64,000 nucleotides of DNA from Pseudalkalibacillus salsuginis (GTDB lineage: Bacteria; Bacillota; Bacilli; Bacillales; Fictibacillaceae), in NCBI RefSeq assembly GCF_021646685.1, contig NZ_JAKJHW010000006.1, positions 124,001-188,000 of the forward strand. The letters run 5' to 3'. Position 1 is the first letter of the stretch. Every line of letters begins with the position of its first letter. A model generated the notes under the pieces. That model was not told where the DNA came from and did no database searches. It worked only from the letters and a program-made list of their open reading frames with translations. Below are positions 24,436 through 32,692 of this stretch, in pieces. The position numbers were made by a program, and so were the translations under genes.

Positions 24436-25633
24436 AGTCGTCATAGTGGATGCAGTGAGGACGCCGATCGGGCGATATAAAGGAGCATTGAAAAATGTTC
24501 GTCCGGATGACCTTGGAAGCATCATCATCAAATCCTTGCTTCAACGTAACCCGAACATGCCCAGGGAGCAGATTGAAGAAGTCGTGTTCGGAAATGCGAA
24601 CGGAGCTGGGGAGGAAAATCGTAATGTTGCGAGAATGTCAGCGTTGCTTGCTGATCTGCCGGTTGAAGTTGGCGGGACGACGATCAATCGTCTATGCGGC
24701 TCTGGCTTGGATGCGGTCTCCTATGCTGCGCGTGCAATCATGGCTGATGAGGGGGAAGTCTTCATTGCAGGTGGAACGGAAAGCATGACTCGTGCACCGT
24801 ATGTAATGGGGAAACCTGAGGTAGACTTCCCTCGCGGCAACAGGGAAATGTTCGATACGACTATCGGCTGGAGATTCGTGAACCCGGCATTGGAAGAAAG
24901 ATTTGGAACCGATAGCATGCCAGAAACGGCTGAAAACGTCGCAAAAGCCTATGATATAGGGCGTGAAGAGCAAGATCAGTTCGCATATGAAAGCCAGATG
25001 AAGGCGAAACGGGCAATGGCAGAAGGGCGATTGAAAGAAGAAATCGTTCCTGTCACTTATAAGGACCATAAAGGGAATGAGATTGTCGTCGATATTGATG
25101 AACATCCACGTCCGAACAGTTCACTTGAAAAACTTTCAAGCTTGAAACCGCTCTTCAAGGATGGGACTATAACAGCTGGGAATGCATCCGGGATCAATGA
25201 TGGGGCATCTGCCGTGTTGCTCATGAGTAAGGAAAAGGCTGATGAGCTTGGCCTTAAGCCGTTAGCACGGTACATCACATCTGCCGCCGTTGGGCTTGAA
25301 CCTCGGGTCATGGGACTTGGACCGATCCATGCGTCTCGAAAAGCATTGAAACGGGCAGGATTGTCGATAAGAGACATTGGGTTGATCGAGTTGAACGAAG
25401 CGTTTGCTTCCCAATCATTGGAGTGTATCCGACAGCTTGAATTGGATCCGTCACGCGTCAATGTAAACGGTGGAGCGATTGCTTATGGACATCCCCTTGG
25501 AGCCAGCGGGGCGAGGATATTGACAACACTTGTCCATGAAATGAAGAAGCAGAAGACAAGGTACGGCCTTGCGACGATGTGTATCGGAGTCGGACAAGGA
25601 ATCGCTGCCATCGTCGAGGGTTACGACTATTAA
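24428..25633 (+). CDS. paaJ: 3-oxoadipyl-CoA / acetyl-CoA thiolase, PaaJ
   Basis: About 401 residues. Thiolase landmarks: acylated Cys in NRLCGSGLDAVSYAAR, ALNEAFASQ-like LIELNEAFASQ with active His region NVNGGAIAYGHPLGASGAR, and the final CIGVGQGIA Cys. Length fits degradative thiolases (about 400), and DAVRTPIGRYKGAL fits the PaaJ/PcaF group. It cleaves 3-oxoadipyl-CoA to succinyl-CoA and acetyl-CoA and also the earlier C8 intermediate. ATG24428 with GGGAGG upstream overlaps the end of paaH, showing translational coupling. Confidence 0.92.
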   Translation: MREVVIVDAVRTPIGRYKGALKNVRPDDLGSIIIKSLLQRNPNMPREQIEEVVFGNANGAGEENRNVARMSALLADLPVEVGGTTINRLCGSGLDAVSYAARAIMADEGEVFIAGGTESMTRAPYVMGKPEVDFPRGNREMFDTTIGWRFVNPALEERFGTDSMPETAENVAKAYDIGREEQDQFAYESQMKAKRAMAEGRLKEEIVPVTYKDHKGNEIVVDIDEHPRPNSSLEKLSSLKPLFKDGTITAGNASGINDGASAVLLMSKEKADELGLKPLARYITSAAVGLEPRVMGLGPIHASRKALKRAGLSIRDIGLIELNEAFASQSLECIRQLELDPSRVNVNGGAIAYGHPLGASGARILTTLVHEMKKQKTRYGLATMCIGVGQGIAAIVEGYDY

Positions 25634-25650
25634 TTTTGGGGGAATCAGAG

Positions 25651-26424
25651 ATGTCATCGATCTTATACGAAGTTAAAAATCATATTGCCTATGTGACACT
25701 GAACCGACCAGATGTACTAAATTGCTTTAATTACGATACATTGAAAAAGTTAGGCGAAATCGTTGAAGAAATCCATCATGACCCTGAAGTTCGCGTAGTC
25801 ATTTTTACAGGAGCAGGTGAGAAAGCGTTCAGTGCAGGGGCTGATTTGAAGGAACGTAAAACCTTGACAGAAAATGAAGTACGGCGCAATGTGACGAAAA
25901 TAAGAGATGTGTTCACAGCGGTCGATAAGCTTCCACAACCTACGATTGCAGCAATGAACGGCTATGCCTTCGGTGGCGGATTCGAGCTTGCGCTTGCATG
26001 TGACTTCCGAATCGCGGTCGATACGAAGATGGGCTTGACAGAGCTTGGCTGGGCGATTATCCCTGGTGCAGGCGGAACACAGCGCCTTCCTCGGTTGATT
26101 GGACAAGCGAAAGCGATGGAATTGATTTTGACCGCTCAAAAGCTATCTTCTGATGAAGCATTGCAATACGGAATCGTCAATGAAGTGGTTTCTTCGGATA
26201 AATTGATTGAAACGGCTGAACAATGGGCAGAAAGAATGTTGAAGAATGGTCCAATTGCTTTAAAGCAAGCAAAATATGCAATCAAACAAGGCATGAATGT
26301 CGATTTGGAAACCGGCCTTAATATAGAAGCAAAGGCCTATGAAGTAACGATTCCGACGAAGGATCGGGTCGAAGCACTCGTTGCTTTCAGTGAAAAACGT
26401 CCTCCAGAGTTTAAAGGAGAATGA
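25651..26424 (+). CDS. Third enoyl-CoA hydratase of the paa cluster
   Basis: 257 residues, crotonase fold with FSAGADLKE, GGGFELALACD and LTELGWAIIPGAGGTQRLPR, keeping both catalytic Glu residues. It looks like a methylglutaconyl-CoA/enoyl-CoA hydratase of broad type. Its job here could be hydration of a chain intermediate, or it may take part in the hydrolytic ring opening, since no PaaZ-type hydratase is present. RBS GGGGGAATCAG before ATG25651; 17 nt after the thiolase stop. Confidence 0.88.
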   Translation: MSSILYEVKNHIAYVTLNRPDVLNCFNYDTLKKLGEIVEEIHHDPEVRVVIFTGAGEKAFSAGADLKERKTLTENEVRRNVTKIRDVFTAVDKLPQPTIAAMNGYAFGGGFELALACDFRIAVDTKMGLTELGWAIIPGAGGTQRLPRLIGQAKAMELILTAQKLSSDEALQYGIVNEVVSSDKLIETAEQWAERMLKNGPIALKQAKYAIKQGMNVDLETGLNIEAKAYEVTIPTKDRVEALVAFSEKRPPEFKGE

Positions 26425-26489
26425 CGTTAAAAGACTGTCCATCCTTTTTGGCGAGATATTGAAAAGAAATGCTTTTTAGCGGAATCCAT

Positions 26490-26600
26490 GGCTCAATCTG
26501 TGCTGAAACTTGATTTCGCCAAGTTTTCTATTCGCCTCATGGCATAAGGGCAACTACGGCTCAATCTGCGCTGAAACTTGATTTCACCAAGTTTTCTATA
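26490..26600 (+). repeat. Two copies of a 42-nt repeat upstream of paaX
   Basis: GGCTCAATCTGTGCTGAAACTTGATTTCGCCAAGTTTTCTAT-like units start at 26490 and 26558, 68 nt apart and nearly identical, with CGCCTCATGGCATAAGGGCAACTA between them. The same units occur downstream of paaX at 27750-27850. Confidence 0.85.
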
Positions 26601-26648
26601 TATGATTGTGAGTAATTTGAAAGATAGAATCGGAAAAGGATGAACACC

Positions 26649-27545
26649 ATGCAGAACAGTCTTAATACGCGTTCAATGATTTTTACGTTATATGGAGATT
26701 ACATCCGTCACTATGGCAACGATATATGGATTGGGAGTCTTATTCGCTTGCTGAAGGAGTTCGGACATAATGAACAGTCAGTCCGTGCGGCTATTTCCAG
26801 AATGAACAAGCAAGGATGGGTCACTGCTGAACGGAAAGGGAACAAAAGCTATTATCGGTTGACGGAGCAAGGCGTTGAACGGATTGAAGAAGCCGCAAAC
26901 CGGATCTTCAAGCTCCAACCCCAAACGTGGGATGGAAAATGGAGAATGTTCACATACACCATTCCAGAAGACAAAAGGAGCATCCGTGATGAGCTTCGGA
27001 AAGAACTCGTTTGGAGTGGTTTCGGTCTGCTCTCCAACAGCTTCTGGATTTCACCGAATCAACAAGAGAAACAAGTGAATCAGATGATTGAGAAGTATGA
27101 CATCCGAGATTATGTCCATTTCTTCGTGTCTGAATATAAAGGGCCTCATAAGAGTGAAAAACTCGTTGAAGAATGCTGGGATCTCCAAGAAATCAATATG
27201 AAATACGAGGAATTCATCAAAACGTACAGTCAAAGATATGTGATCGATAAGAGCAAGATTGAAAAAGGTGGAAAGTCCGATGGTGAGTGTTTTGTGGAAC
27301 GGACGAAGCTTGTCCATGAATATCGGAAGTTTCTATTCGTTGATCCTGGATTACCTCAAGAATTGTTGCCGAAAAAATGGCTTGGTGATTATGCGGCAGA
27401 TCTTTTCAGCGACTATTATAAAGCGTTGGCACAACCTGCCAGCCGTTTCTTCGAGGCTGTTTTCAGCGAAGGAAATGAAGTGAAGAAGCGTGATAAGAAG
27501 TATGACGCGTTGAACCATCCGCTGATCTTCGAATCGAATAATTAA
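26649..27545 (+). CDS. paaX: PaaX-family transcriptional repressor of phenylacetate genes
   Basis: About 298 residues. N-terminal winged helix (GSLIRLLKEFGHNEQSVRAAISRMNKQGWV, about residues 26-56), central PaaX domain beginning WDGKWRMFTYTIPEDKR, and C-terminal PaaX domain around FVDPGLPQELLPKKWLGD. PaaX proteins repress paa operons and are released by phenylacetyl-CoA. ATG26649 has AAAAGG at a suitable distance; ATG26640 is too close to it. Flanked on both sides by copies of the same intergenic repeat. Candidate ligand of the CGTTAAATAAACG operators at paaA and 34920. Confidence 0.92.
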   Translation: MQNSLNTRSMIFTLYGDYIRHYGNDIWIGSLIRLLKEFGHNEQSVRAAISRMNKQGWVTAERKGNKSYYRLTEQGVERIEEAANRIFKLQPQTWDGKWRMFTYTIPEDKRSIRDELRKELVWSGFGLLSNSFWISPNQQEKQVNQMIEKYDIRDYVHFFVSEYKGPHKSEKLVEECWDLQEINMKYEEFIKTYSQRYVIDKSKIEKGGKSDGECFVERTKLVHEYRKFLFVDPGLPQELLPKKWLGDYAADLFSDYYKALAQPASRFFEAVFSEGNEVKKRDKKYDALNHPLIFESNN

Positions 27546-27850
27546 GCTCCAATATTACAAATACCGGGCACTAGAGACCTTATTTGTGAAAAACCTTATT
27601 TTTCGAAGACCAAGCGGGCCACCAGAGACTTCACTCCATTAAAATCATAGTAAATCAGTCCTTATTCAAAAATAAGAACCTATATGTCCGCTTAATTAGT
27701 GAGGATTTTGGTTCCGGCGGTTTAGACTAAGGAAAATGGGGCTGGCCTATATGCACTTACGCTTGATTTCGCCAAGTATTCTTTTCGCCTCATGGCATAA
27801 GGGCAACTATGGCTCAATCTGCGCTTGTGTTTGATTTCGCCAAGTTTTCT
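27546..27850. repeat. Repeat-filled gap downstream of paaX
   Basis: Contains GGGCACTAGAGACCTTATT (about 27566) and GGGCCACCAGAGACTTC (about 27616), similar to GGACACTAGAGGCCCTATT at about 41714, and AATAAGAACCTATATGTCCGC (27670) similar to AGATAAGGACCGCGTATGTCCGG at about 41773. From 27750 a partial and then a full copy of the paaX-upstream repeat (CGCCTCATGGCATAAGGGCAACTA, GGCTCAATCTGCGCT, TTTGATTTCGCCAAGTTTTCT) runs up to the paaY-like stop codon. No gene seen. Confidence 0.75.
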
Positions 27851-28372
27851 TTACTTTATTGGGGTCATTTGTTCTTTAAACTCTTTGCCCTTTTGCTCGT
27901 AAGTGTCGATGGTCAATTGGATCAGTTCAAGGTCTTTCTCGGTGAGTTCACGGACCACTTTACCAGGGGACCCCATCACCATTGTCCGGGGAGGGATCTT
28001 CTTTCCAGGCGGGATCAACGTATTCGCACCGATGAAGGCAGATTCACCGATTTCTGCCCCATCGAGAATCGTCGCTCCCATACCGACTAAAGCGCCTTTA
28101 CGGATCGTACAACCGTGTAAGATGACATTATGGCCGATTGATACTTCGTCCTCTAGAATCAAAGGAAACTCTTCATACAGATGGCATGTACAGTTATCCT
28201 GGATATTGGTACGCTCGCCGATACGGATTGGAGCTTCATCTCCGCGAATGACTGTATTGAACCAGACACTTGAATTTTTACCGATTGTAACGTCACCGAT
28301 GATATGTACACCTGGTGCGACGAAAACGGAGTCGTTAACTTTCGGACTTTTACCGTTGTAGGGATATAGCAT
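27851..28372 (-). CDS. paaY: Gamma-carbonic anhydrase-like / PaaY-like hexapeptide protein
   Basis: 173 residues of left-handed beta-helix hexapeptide repeats (GDVTIGKNSSVWFNTVIRGD, IRIGERTNIQDNC, IGHNVILHGCTIRKGALVGMGA) with the His zinc ligands of the gamma-carbonic anhydrase/PaaY/YrdA group. In E. coli PaaY hydrolyses non-productive CoA esters formed when the Paa pathway stalls. General YrdA-like proteins are similar, so the name rests on location, at the end of the paa cluster on the opposite strand. RBS AAGGAGG; own promoter with cre-like box. Confidence 0.8.
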   Translation of the reverse strand: MLYPYNGKSPKVNDSVFVAPGVHIIGDVTIGKNSSVWFNTVIRGDEAPIRIGERTNIQDNCTCHLYEEFPLILEDEVSIGHNVILHGCTIRKGALVGMGATILDGAEIGESAFIGANTLIPPGKKIPPRTMVMGSPGKVVRELTEKDLELIQLTIDTYEQKGKEFKEQMTPIK

Positions 28373-28387
28373 ATGTAAAAACCTCCT

Positions 28388-28409
28388 TGAAAGCGTTTCC
28401 TCGATTATA
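28388..28409 (-). promoter_or_regulatory. Promoter -10 and cre-like box of the paaY-like gene
   Basis: On the minus strand TATAAT (28409-28404) is followed at once by AGGAAACGCTTTCA (28401-28388), a 12 of 14 match to cre covering the expected start of transcription. This position would allow CcpA repression. Confidence 0.55.
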
Positions 28410-28635
28410 TCATATCAGGAAAAGATGGCCTCCTTACAAGCATAAATGGTGATCGGAATTCTGGCGAGGCGACTGCGGACGGAAAAAGGGCTTGAAAAGA
28501 TCCAAGAAGGTGAATGCTAAAAAAATTGTGCGGCTTGATGTACGGTTGCTCGACCTGATCCATGTTGCTCGACACAGCTGATTAAACGAGCAGTATCTTT
28601 AAAAATACTTACCTTCAAGAGAGAGGATCATCAAT

Positions 28636-29583
28636 ATGAACCCTTTATACCAGTTACTTGACATCAAATACCCAATCATCCAAGGAGGAATGGGGAACGC
28701 TTCCAATGCTCCATTGACTGCTGCCATTTCTGAATCCGGGGGTTTGGGGACAATAGGGATCGGGACCTTTCAACCAGATGAAATCGAAGAGCTGATCACA
28801 CAAACCAAAAAACTGACGGATAAGCCATTTGCGGTCAATATTCCATTAAGTGTATCCCCAGCCGTAAAGGAAACAGCAATGTTAATGTTCCAATATGGAG
28901 TTCCTGTAGTGGTGTTATCCGCAGGGAATCCTGCACCGTTCATCCCTAAGTTCAAAGCACGGGGTGTAACGGTGATTTGCGTCGTCGCTTCTGTCAAGCA
29001 TGCCCGTAAAGCTGAAAAAGCAGGGGCGGACATCATAGTAGCAGAAGGTTATGAAGCCGCTGGGATCAATGCAACGGAGGAATCGACGACCATGACGCTT
29101 ATTCCGCAGGTAGTGGATGCTGTTAATATCCCTGTCGTTGCAGCAGGAGGTATTGGGGATGGGCGAGGTCTTGCGGCTGCTATGGCTCTTGGTGCCTCAG
29201 GCGTGCAGATGGGGACACGTTTCATTGCCACGCATGAGGGAGTTTTCCATGAGAACTATAAGCAAAAACTGATTGAAGCCGGAGATACAGAGACTGTAAT
29301 TGTCGGTAGAAGCTATGGGAAAATCCGTCGATTGATGAAGACGCCTTATGCTAAACTACTGCTGGATGACGAAGCAGGAGGGGCAGACCTTCAATCATTC
29401 ATGGATAAAACGACTGAGGATTATCATCGAGAAGGGGCTGTAAAGGGGAATTTGGAAGAAGGCTTTATCAATTCTGGCCAAATCGCAGGCTTGGTCCATG
29501 ACATACCAACGGTCTCAGAGTTGCTGGAAAGGATGATGAACGAAGCGCAAGATGTATCCAAATCCCTTACTGAACGTTTTTAA
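28636..29583 (+). CDS. Nitronate monooxygenase / FabK-like flavoprotein
   Basis: 315 residues, TIM-barrel FMN protein of the 2-nitropropane dioxygenase/FabK group: YPIIQGGMGNASNAPL at the start, EGYEAAGINATEESTT in place of the usual EGxEAGGHxG, and VVAAGGIGDGRGLAAAMALGASGVQMGTRF for phosphate binding. It could oxidise nitronates or reduce enoyl groups; the altered His-containing motif makes nitronate monooxygenase activity uncertain. It stands alone between the paa cluster and an ABC transporter. RBS GAGAGGA upstream of ATG28636. Confidence 0.8.
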   Translation: MNPLYQLLDIKYPIIQGGMGNASNAPLTAAISESGGLGTIGIGTFQPDEIEELITQTKKLTDKPFAVNIPLSVSPAVKETAMLMFQYGVPVVVLSAGNPAPFIPKFKARGVTVICVVASVKHARKAEKAGADIIVAEGYEAAGINATEESTTMTLIPQVVDAVNIPVVAAGGIGDGRGLAAAMALGASGVQMGTRFIATHEGVFHENYKQKLIEAGDTETVIVGRSYGKIRRLMKTPYAKLLLDDEAGGADLQSFMDKTTEDYHREGAVKGNLEEGFINSGQIAGLVHDIPTVSELLERMMNEAQDVSKSLTERF

Positions 29584-29622
29584 GTGGTAACCATCCAGTT
29601 GTGAGAATTGTTTGACTATTTA

Positions 29623-29724
29623 TTGACAATTATATACCCCCTTGATACGATTACGATAAATTCACGAATTGTAAGAAATATGAAGTCTGCATCATGAAAT
29701 CCGCTAATCCCTTACCATTCGTGA
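29623..29724 (+). promoter_or_regulatory. Promoter and long inverted repeat before the TrpXYZ-like ABC operon
   Basis: TTGACA (29623-29628) and a weak TACGAT -10 (29646-29651, 17-nt spacing). TCACGAATTGTAAG (29662-29675) and CTTACCATTCGTGA (29711-29724) are inverted repeats with 13 of 14 matches around 35 nt, at the start of the expected transcript. This may be an RNA hairpin or a paired operator. Confidence 0.5.
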
Positions 29725-29754
29725 TAATGCATACAATTTGAGGGGGAATAAAGG

Positions 29755-30771
29755 TTGAATAAGTTCTGGAAGTCAATCGTCGGTGTCTCTTTGGCAGGTG
29801 TCATGTTGATCAGTGGGTGTGGAACGACAGATGATGCCACAGGGGATGAGGGATCAGGGGAAAAGAAGGTGACCGTAGCGATCAATCAGTTTGTGGAGCA
29901 TCCTTCCCTTGATGAAGCTACTGAAGGCTTCAAGAAAGCTCTTGAGGAAAAAGGTTTTGTAGAAGGCGAGAATATCACGTATATCATAGACAGTGCTCAA
30001 GCTGACATGAACAATATCCATACAATCGCCAAAAAGCATGTTTCAGAAGGTGTAGATCTCATATTTGCAAATGCTACCCCAAGTGCACAAGCAAGTGTAC
30101 AAGCCATTACGAAAGAAAATGCTGAAATACCCGTCATCTTCACGTCAGTGACTGATCCTGTCGGGGCAGGACTGGTTGAAGCGATGGATAAGCCTTCTGA
30201 ATGGGTGACGGGAACGAGTGATACTCACCCTGATGCGATTCCGAACACAATCCAATTCATTGATGAGCAAACGGATGCAAAAAAAATAGGTGTATTATAT
30301 AATCCTGGAGAACAGAATTCGGTCTCCCAGCTGGAAACCGTCAAAAAAGCGATTGAAGGTACGGATTTACAGGTTGTCGAAAAGAGTGTATCGACAACGG
30401 CAGATGTAAAGCAAGCTGCAGAAAGCCTTGTAGGTGAAGCGGACGTATTTTACATCAATACAGATAATACGGTCGTATCTGCTTTAGAGACTGTAATCAA
30501 AATTGCTCAAGATGAAGGAATTCCATTGTTTTCAGGAGATCTGGACTCCGTTGAACGAGGTACACTGGCAGCATACGGATTCGATTATGGTGATCTTGGA
30601 TATGAAACAGGGCTGATCGCAGCTGAAATATTAAAGGGTAACAAGAAACCTTCTGATTTTGAAGTACAATACCCGCAAAATCTGAAATTGGTCATCAATA
30701 AAAAAGCAGCAGAAGCAATGGGCGTCGAATTGAAATCAGAATGGGAAGCAATGGCAGAATACATCGAATAA
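29755..30771 (+). CDS. ABC transporter substrate-binding lipoprotein, TrpX-like
   Basis: 338 residues. Lipoprotein signal ending in SGCG (Cys22 region), then a two-domain binding protein of the PF04392 type: VTVAINQFVEHPSLDEATEGFKKAL, IFANATPSAQASVQAITKENAEIPVIFTSVTDPVGAGLV and YINTDNTVVSALETVI. Members of this family in streptococci (TrpX) are linked to tryptophan uptake. It starts with TTG29755 after GAGGGGGA. First gene of a three-gene importer. An aromatic amino acid ligand would fit the neighbourhood, but is inferred. Confidence 0.88.
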   Translation: MNKFWKSIVGVSLAGVMLISGCGTTDDATGDEGSGEKKVTVAINQFVEHPSLDEATEGFKKALEEKGFVEGENITYIIDSAQADMNNIHTIAKKHVSEGVDLIFANATPSAQASVQAITKENAEIPVIFTSVTDPVGAGLVEAMDKPSEWVTGTSDTHPDAIPNTIQFIDEQTDAKKIGVLYNPGEQNSVSQLETVKKAIEGTDLQVVEKSVSTTADVKQAAESLVGEADVFYINTDNTVVSALETVIKIAQDEGIPLFSGDLDSVERGTLAAYGFDYGDLGYETGLIAAEILKGNKKPSDFEVQYPQNLKLVINKKAAEAMGVELKSEWEAMAEYIE

Positions 30772-30797
30772 TAATTAAATAGAGAGGAGATGGTAAA

Positions 30798-31829
30798 ATG
30801 TTCTCGATTATGTTCCCAGCTGTAGAATCAGGCGTCATATACGCACTTATGGCACTTGGCGTTTACCTCTCCTTTCGTATTCTTGACTTCCCCGATCTAA
30901 CAGTAGATGGGAGCTTCGTCACCGGAGCTGGTGTCGCTGCCATTATACTTTTCAATGGGCAATCTCCTATTCTCGCAACATTGGCAGGAATGGGTTCAGG
31001 CTTTATTGCTGGCTGTATCACAGGGGTTTTGCATACGAAAGGAAAAATCAATCCATTACTATCCGGAATTTTGATGATGATCGCCTTATATTCAATCAAC
31101 TTGCGGATCATGCAGGATCGTCCGAACATCCCATTGTTGAACCAGGAGACGATATTTTCTCAATTTGAAGCGTTATGGGACAAGATCGGAATTGATGAAG
31201 CACTGAGTTCGGCGTTTGCTGGAATCGGTCTTAATCCTTCCACATGGTCAATCATGTTTTTAATGATCCTCATTACTTTGACAATAAAATTTTTCACAGA
31301 CTGGTTCTTGAAAACAGAGATCGGTCTTGCGTTGAGGGCAACTGGTGATAACAAACAGATGATCCGGAGTTTCTCAGCAGATACGAATACATTGACAGTG
31401 TTAGGCCTAGGCGTTTCAAACGCTTTCGTAGCCCTGTCAGGCGCTTTGATTGCCCAATACAATTCGTTTGCCGATATTGGAATGGGTCTTGGAATGATCA
31501 TCATCGGATTAGCATCTGTCATCATTGGAGAGGCGTTGTTCGGAACGAAGACGATCATGAGAACAACCCTAGCTGTCATCGGTGGAGCGATCATTTATCG
31601 GATCGTCATTTCTATCGCATTGAAAGTCGGTTTCAACCCAGGGGATATGAAATTGATCACAGCCACCCTGGTAGTGATTGCATTAATACTTCCTAAAATT
31701 CTCGATAGTCAAAAAGAGCGGAATCGAAAAAAGAGGAAACGACTTGATTTCGAAAAGATGTATGCCGTAGGACCCGGAAAGGAAGGGAAAAACGTTGCTT
31801 CAACTAAATCAGATTCACAAAGTATTTAA
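30798..31829 (+). CDS. ABC transporter permease, TrpY-like (branched-chain/sugar permease type)
   Basis: 343 residues, about nine hydrophobic segments, of the BPD_transp_2 (LivH/RbsC) type: LSFRILDFPDLTVDGSF, GMGSGFIAGCITG, GLALRATGDNKQMIRSF and LGLGVSNAFVALSGALIAQYN are diagnostic of the TrpY/YtrP permease subgroup. RBS GAGAGGAG. The C-terminal tail is basic (RNRKKRKR) and cytoplasmic. The ATPase gene overlaps its end by 35 nt. Confidence 0.9.
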   Translation: MFSIMFPAVESGVIYALMALGVYLSFRILDFPDLTVDGSFVTGAGVAAIILFNGQSPILATLAGMGSGFIAGCITGVLHTKGKINPLLSGILMMIALYSINLRIMQDRPNIPLLNQETIFSQFEALWDKIGIDEALSSAFAGIGLNPSTWSIMFLMILITLTIKFFTDWFLKTEIGLALRATGDNKQMIRSFSADTNTLTVLGLGVSNAFVALSGALIAQYNSFADIGMGLGMIIIGLASVIIGEALFGTKTIMRTTLAVIGGAIIYRIVISIALKVGFNPGDMKLITATLVVIALILPKILDSQKERNRKKRKRLDFEKMYAVGPGKEGKNVASTKSDSQSI

Positions 31830-32589
31830 TGAAGGGACACTGGATGAGAAAATCGCACTCTCCCATATCAATCTTGCCCTTGAGCCTGGGGACTTCGTAA
31901 CGGTGATAGGAAGTAATGGTGCTGGAAAGTCCACATTGATGAACGTCATTGCTGGTGTGTTGGATCCTGATGTCGGTGAAGTGATCATCAAAAGTAAAAA
32001 TGTCACCAACCTTCCAGAACACAAAAGGGCTGCATATATCGGCAGAGTGTTCCAAAACCCTCTCGCCGGAACTGCTCCGTCCATGTCAATCGAAGAAAAC
32101 ATGTCAATGGCCTATGCAAGGAATAAGAAAAGAAGTTTCCGCATCGCCGTTTCGAAAAAATCAAGAGGTTTTTTTCAGGAATCCCTGGAAACACTCCATT
32201 TAGGATTGGAAAATCGTCTGACTGCAAAAGTAGGGCTGCTATCAGGTGGGGAACGTCAGGCATTATCGCTATTGATGGCTACATTCACGGAACCGAAGAT
32301 TTTACTTTTGGATGAACATACAGCTGCCCTCGACCCTTCCAGGGCAGAGCTCATCACGAAATTGACGAAAGAAATTGTCCAGCAGCATCAATTGACGACA
32401 CTGATGGTCACCCATAATATGCAGCAAGCATTGGATCTGGGAAACCGCTTGATCATGATGGACAAAGGGCAGATCATCCTGGAAGTAAGCGGAGAAGATA
32501 AACAAAATCTGACGATCGAACAGCTTTTACATGAATTCCAACGTATACGCGGTACGAAAATGACAAGTGATCGTACATTGTTAAATTGA
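31795..32589 (+). CDS. ABC transporter ATP-binding protein, TrpZ-like
   Basis: 264 residues. Walker A GSNGAGKST (about residues 39-47), Q-loop near RVFQNPLAGTAPSMSIEEN, signature LSGGERQALSL, Walker B ILLLDEHTAALDP, with H-loop in MVTHNM. The Walker B follower is HTAALD, typical of this subgroup. TTG31795 with GGAAGGG is the likely start and lies inside the permease gene, indicating coupled translation. It powers the two preceding proteins. Confidence 0.9.
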   Translation: MLQLNQIHKVFNEGTLDEKIALSHINLALEPGDFVTVIGSNGAGKSTLMNVIAGVLDPDVGEVIIKSKNVTNLPEHKRAAYIGRVFQNPLAGTAPSMSIEENMSMAYARNKKRSFRIAVSKKSRGFFQESLETLHLGLENRLTAKVGLLSGGERQALSLLMATFTEPKILLLDEHTAALDPSRAELITKLTKEIVQQHQLTTLMVTHNMQQALDLGNRLIMMDKGQIILEVSGEDKQNLTIEQLLHEFQRIRGTKMTSDRTLLN

Positions 32590-32595
32590 ATAGTC

Positions 32596-32640
32596 AAAGG
32601 ATAGGTTCAACTGTCAGAAATTAACGGTTGCCCATCCTTT
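32596..32640 (+). terminator. Terminator of the TrpXYZ-like operon
   Basis: AAAGGATAGG (32596-32605) pairs with CCCATCCTTT (about 32629-32638), with further imperfect pairing inside and T after it. Confidence 0.65.
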
Positions 32641-32692
32641 TTATCTTTGATACAACTGAGTGATAAAAACAGAGAGAAAAGTGGAGGTAGTT

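Noticed and set aside
29655-29755. T-box leader for the TrpXYZ-like operon
   Set aside because: No GGTGGTACC-like sequence and the leader is too short; only a long inverted repeat is present.
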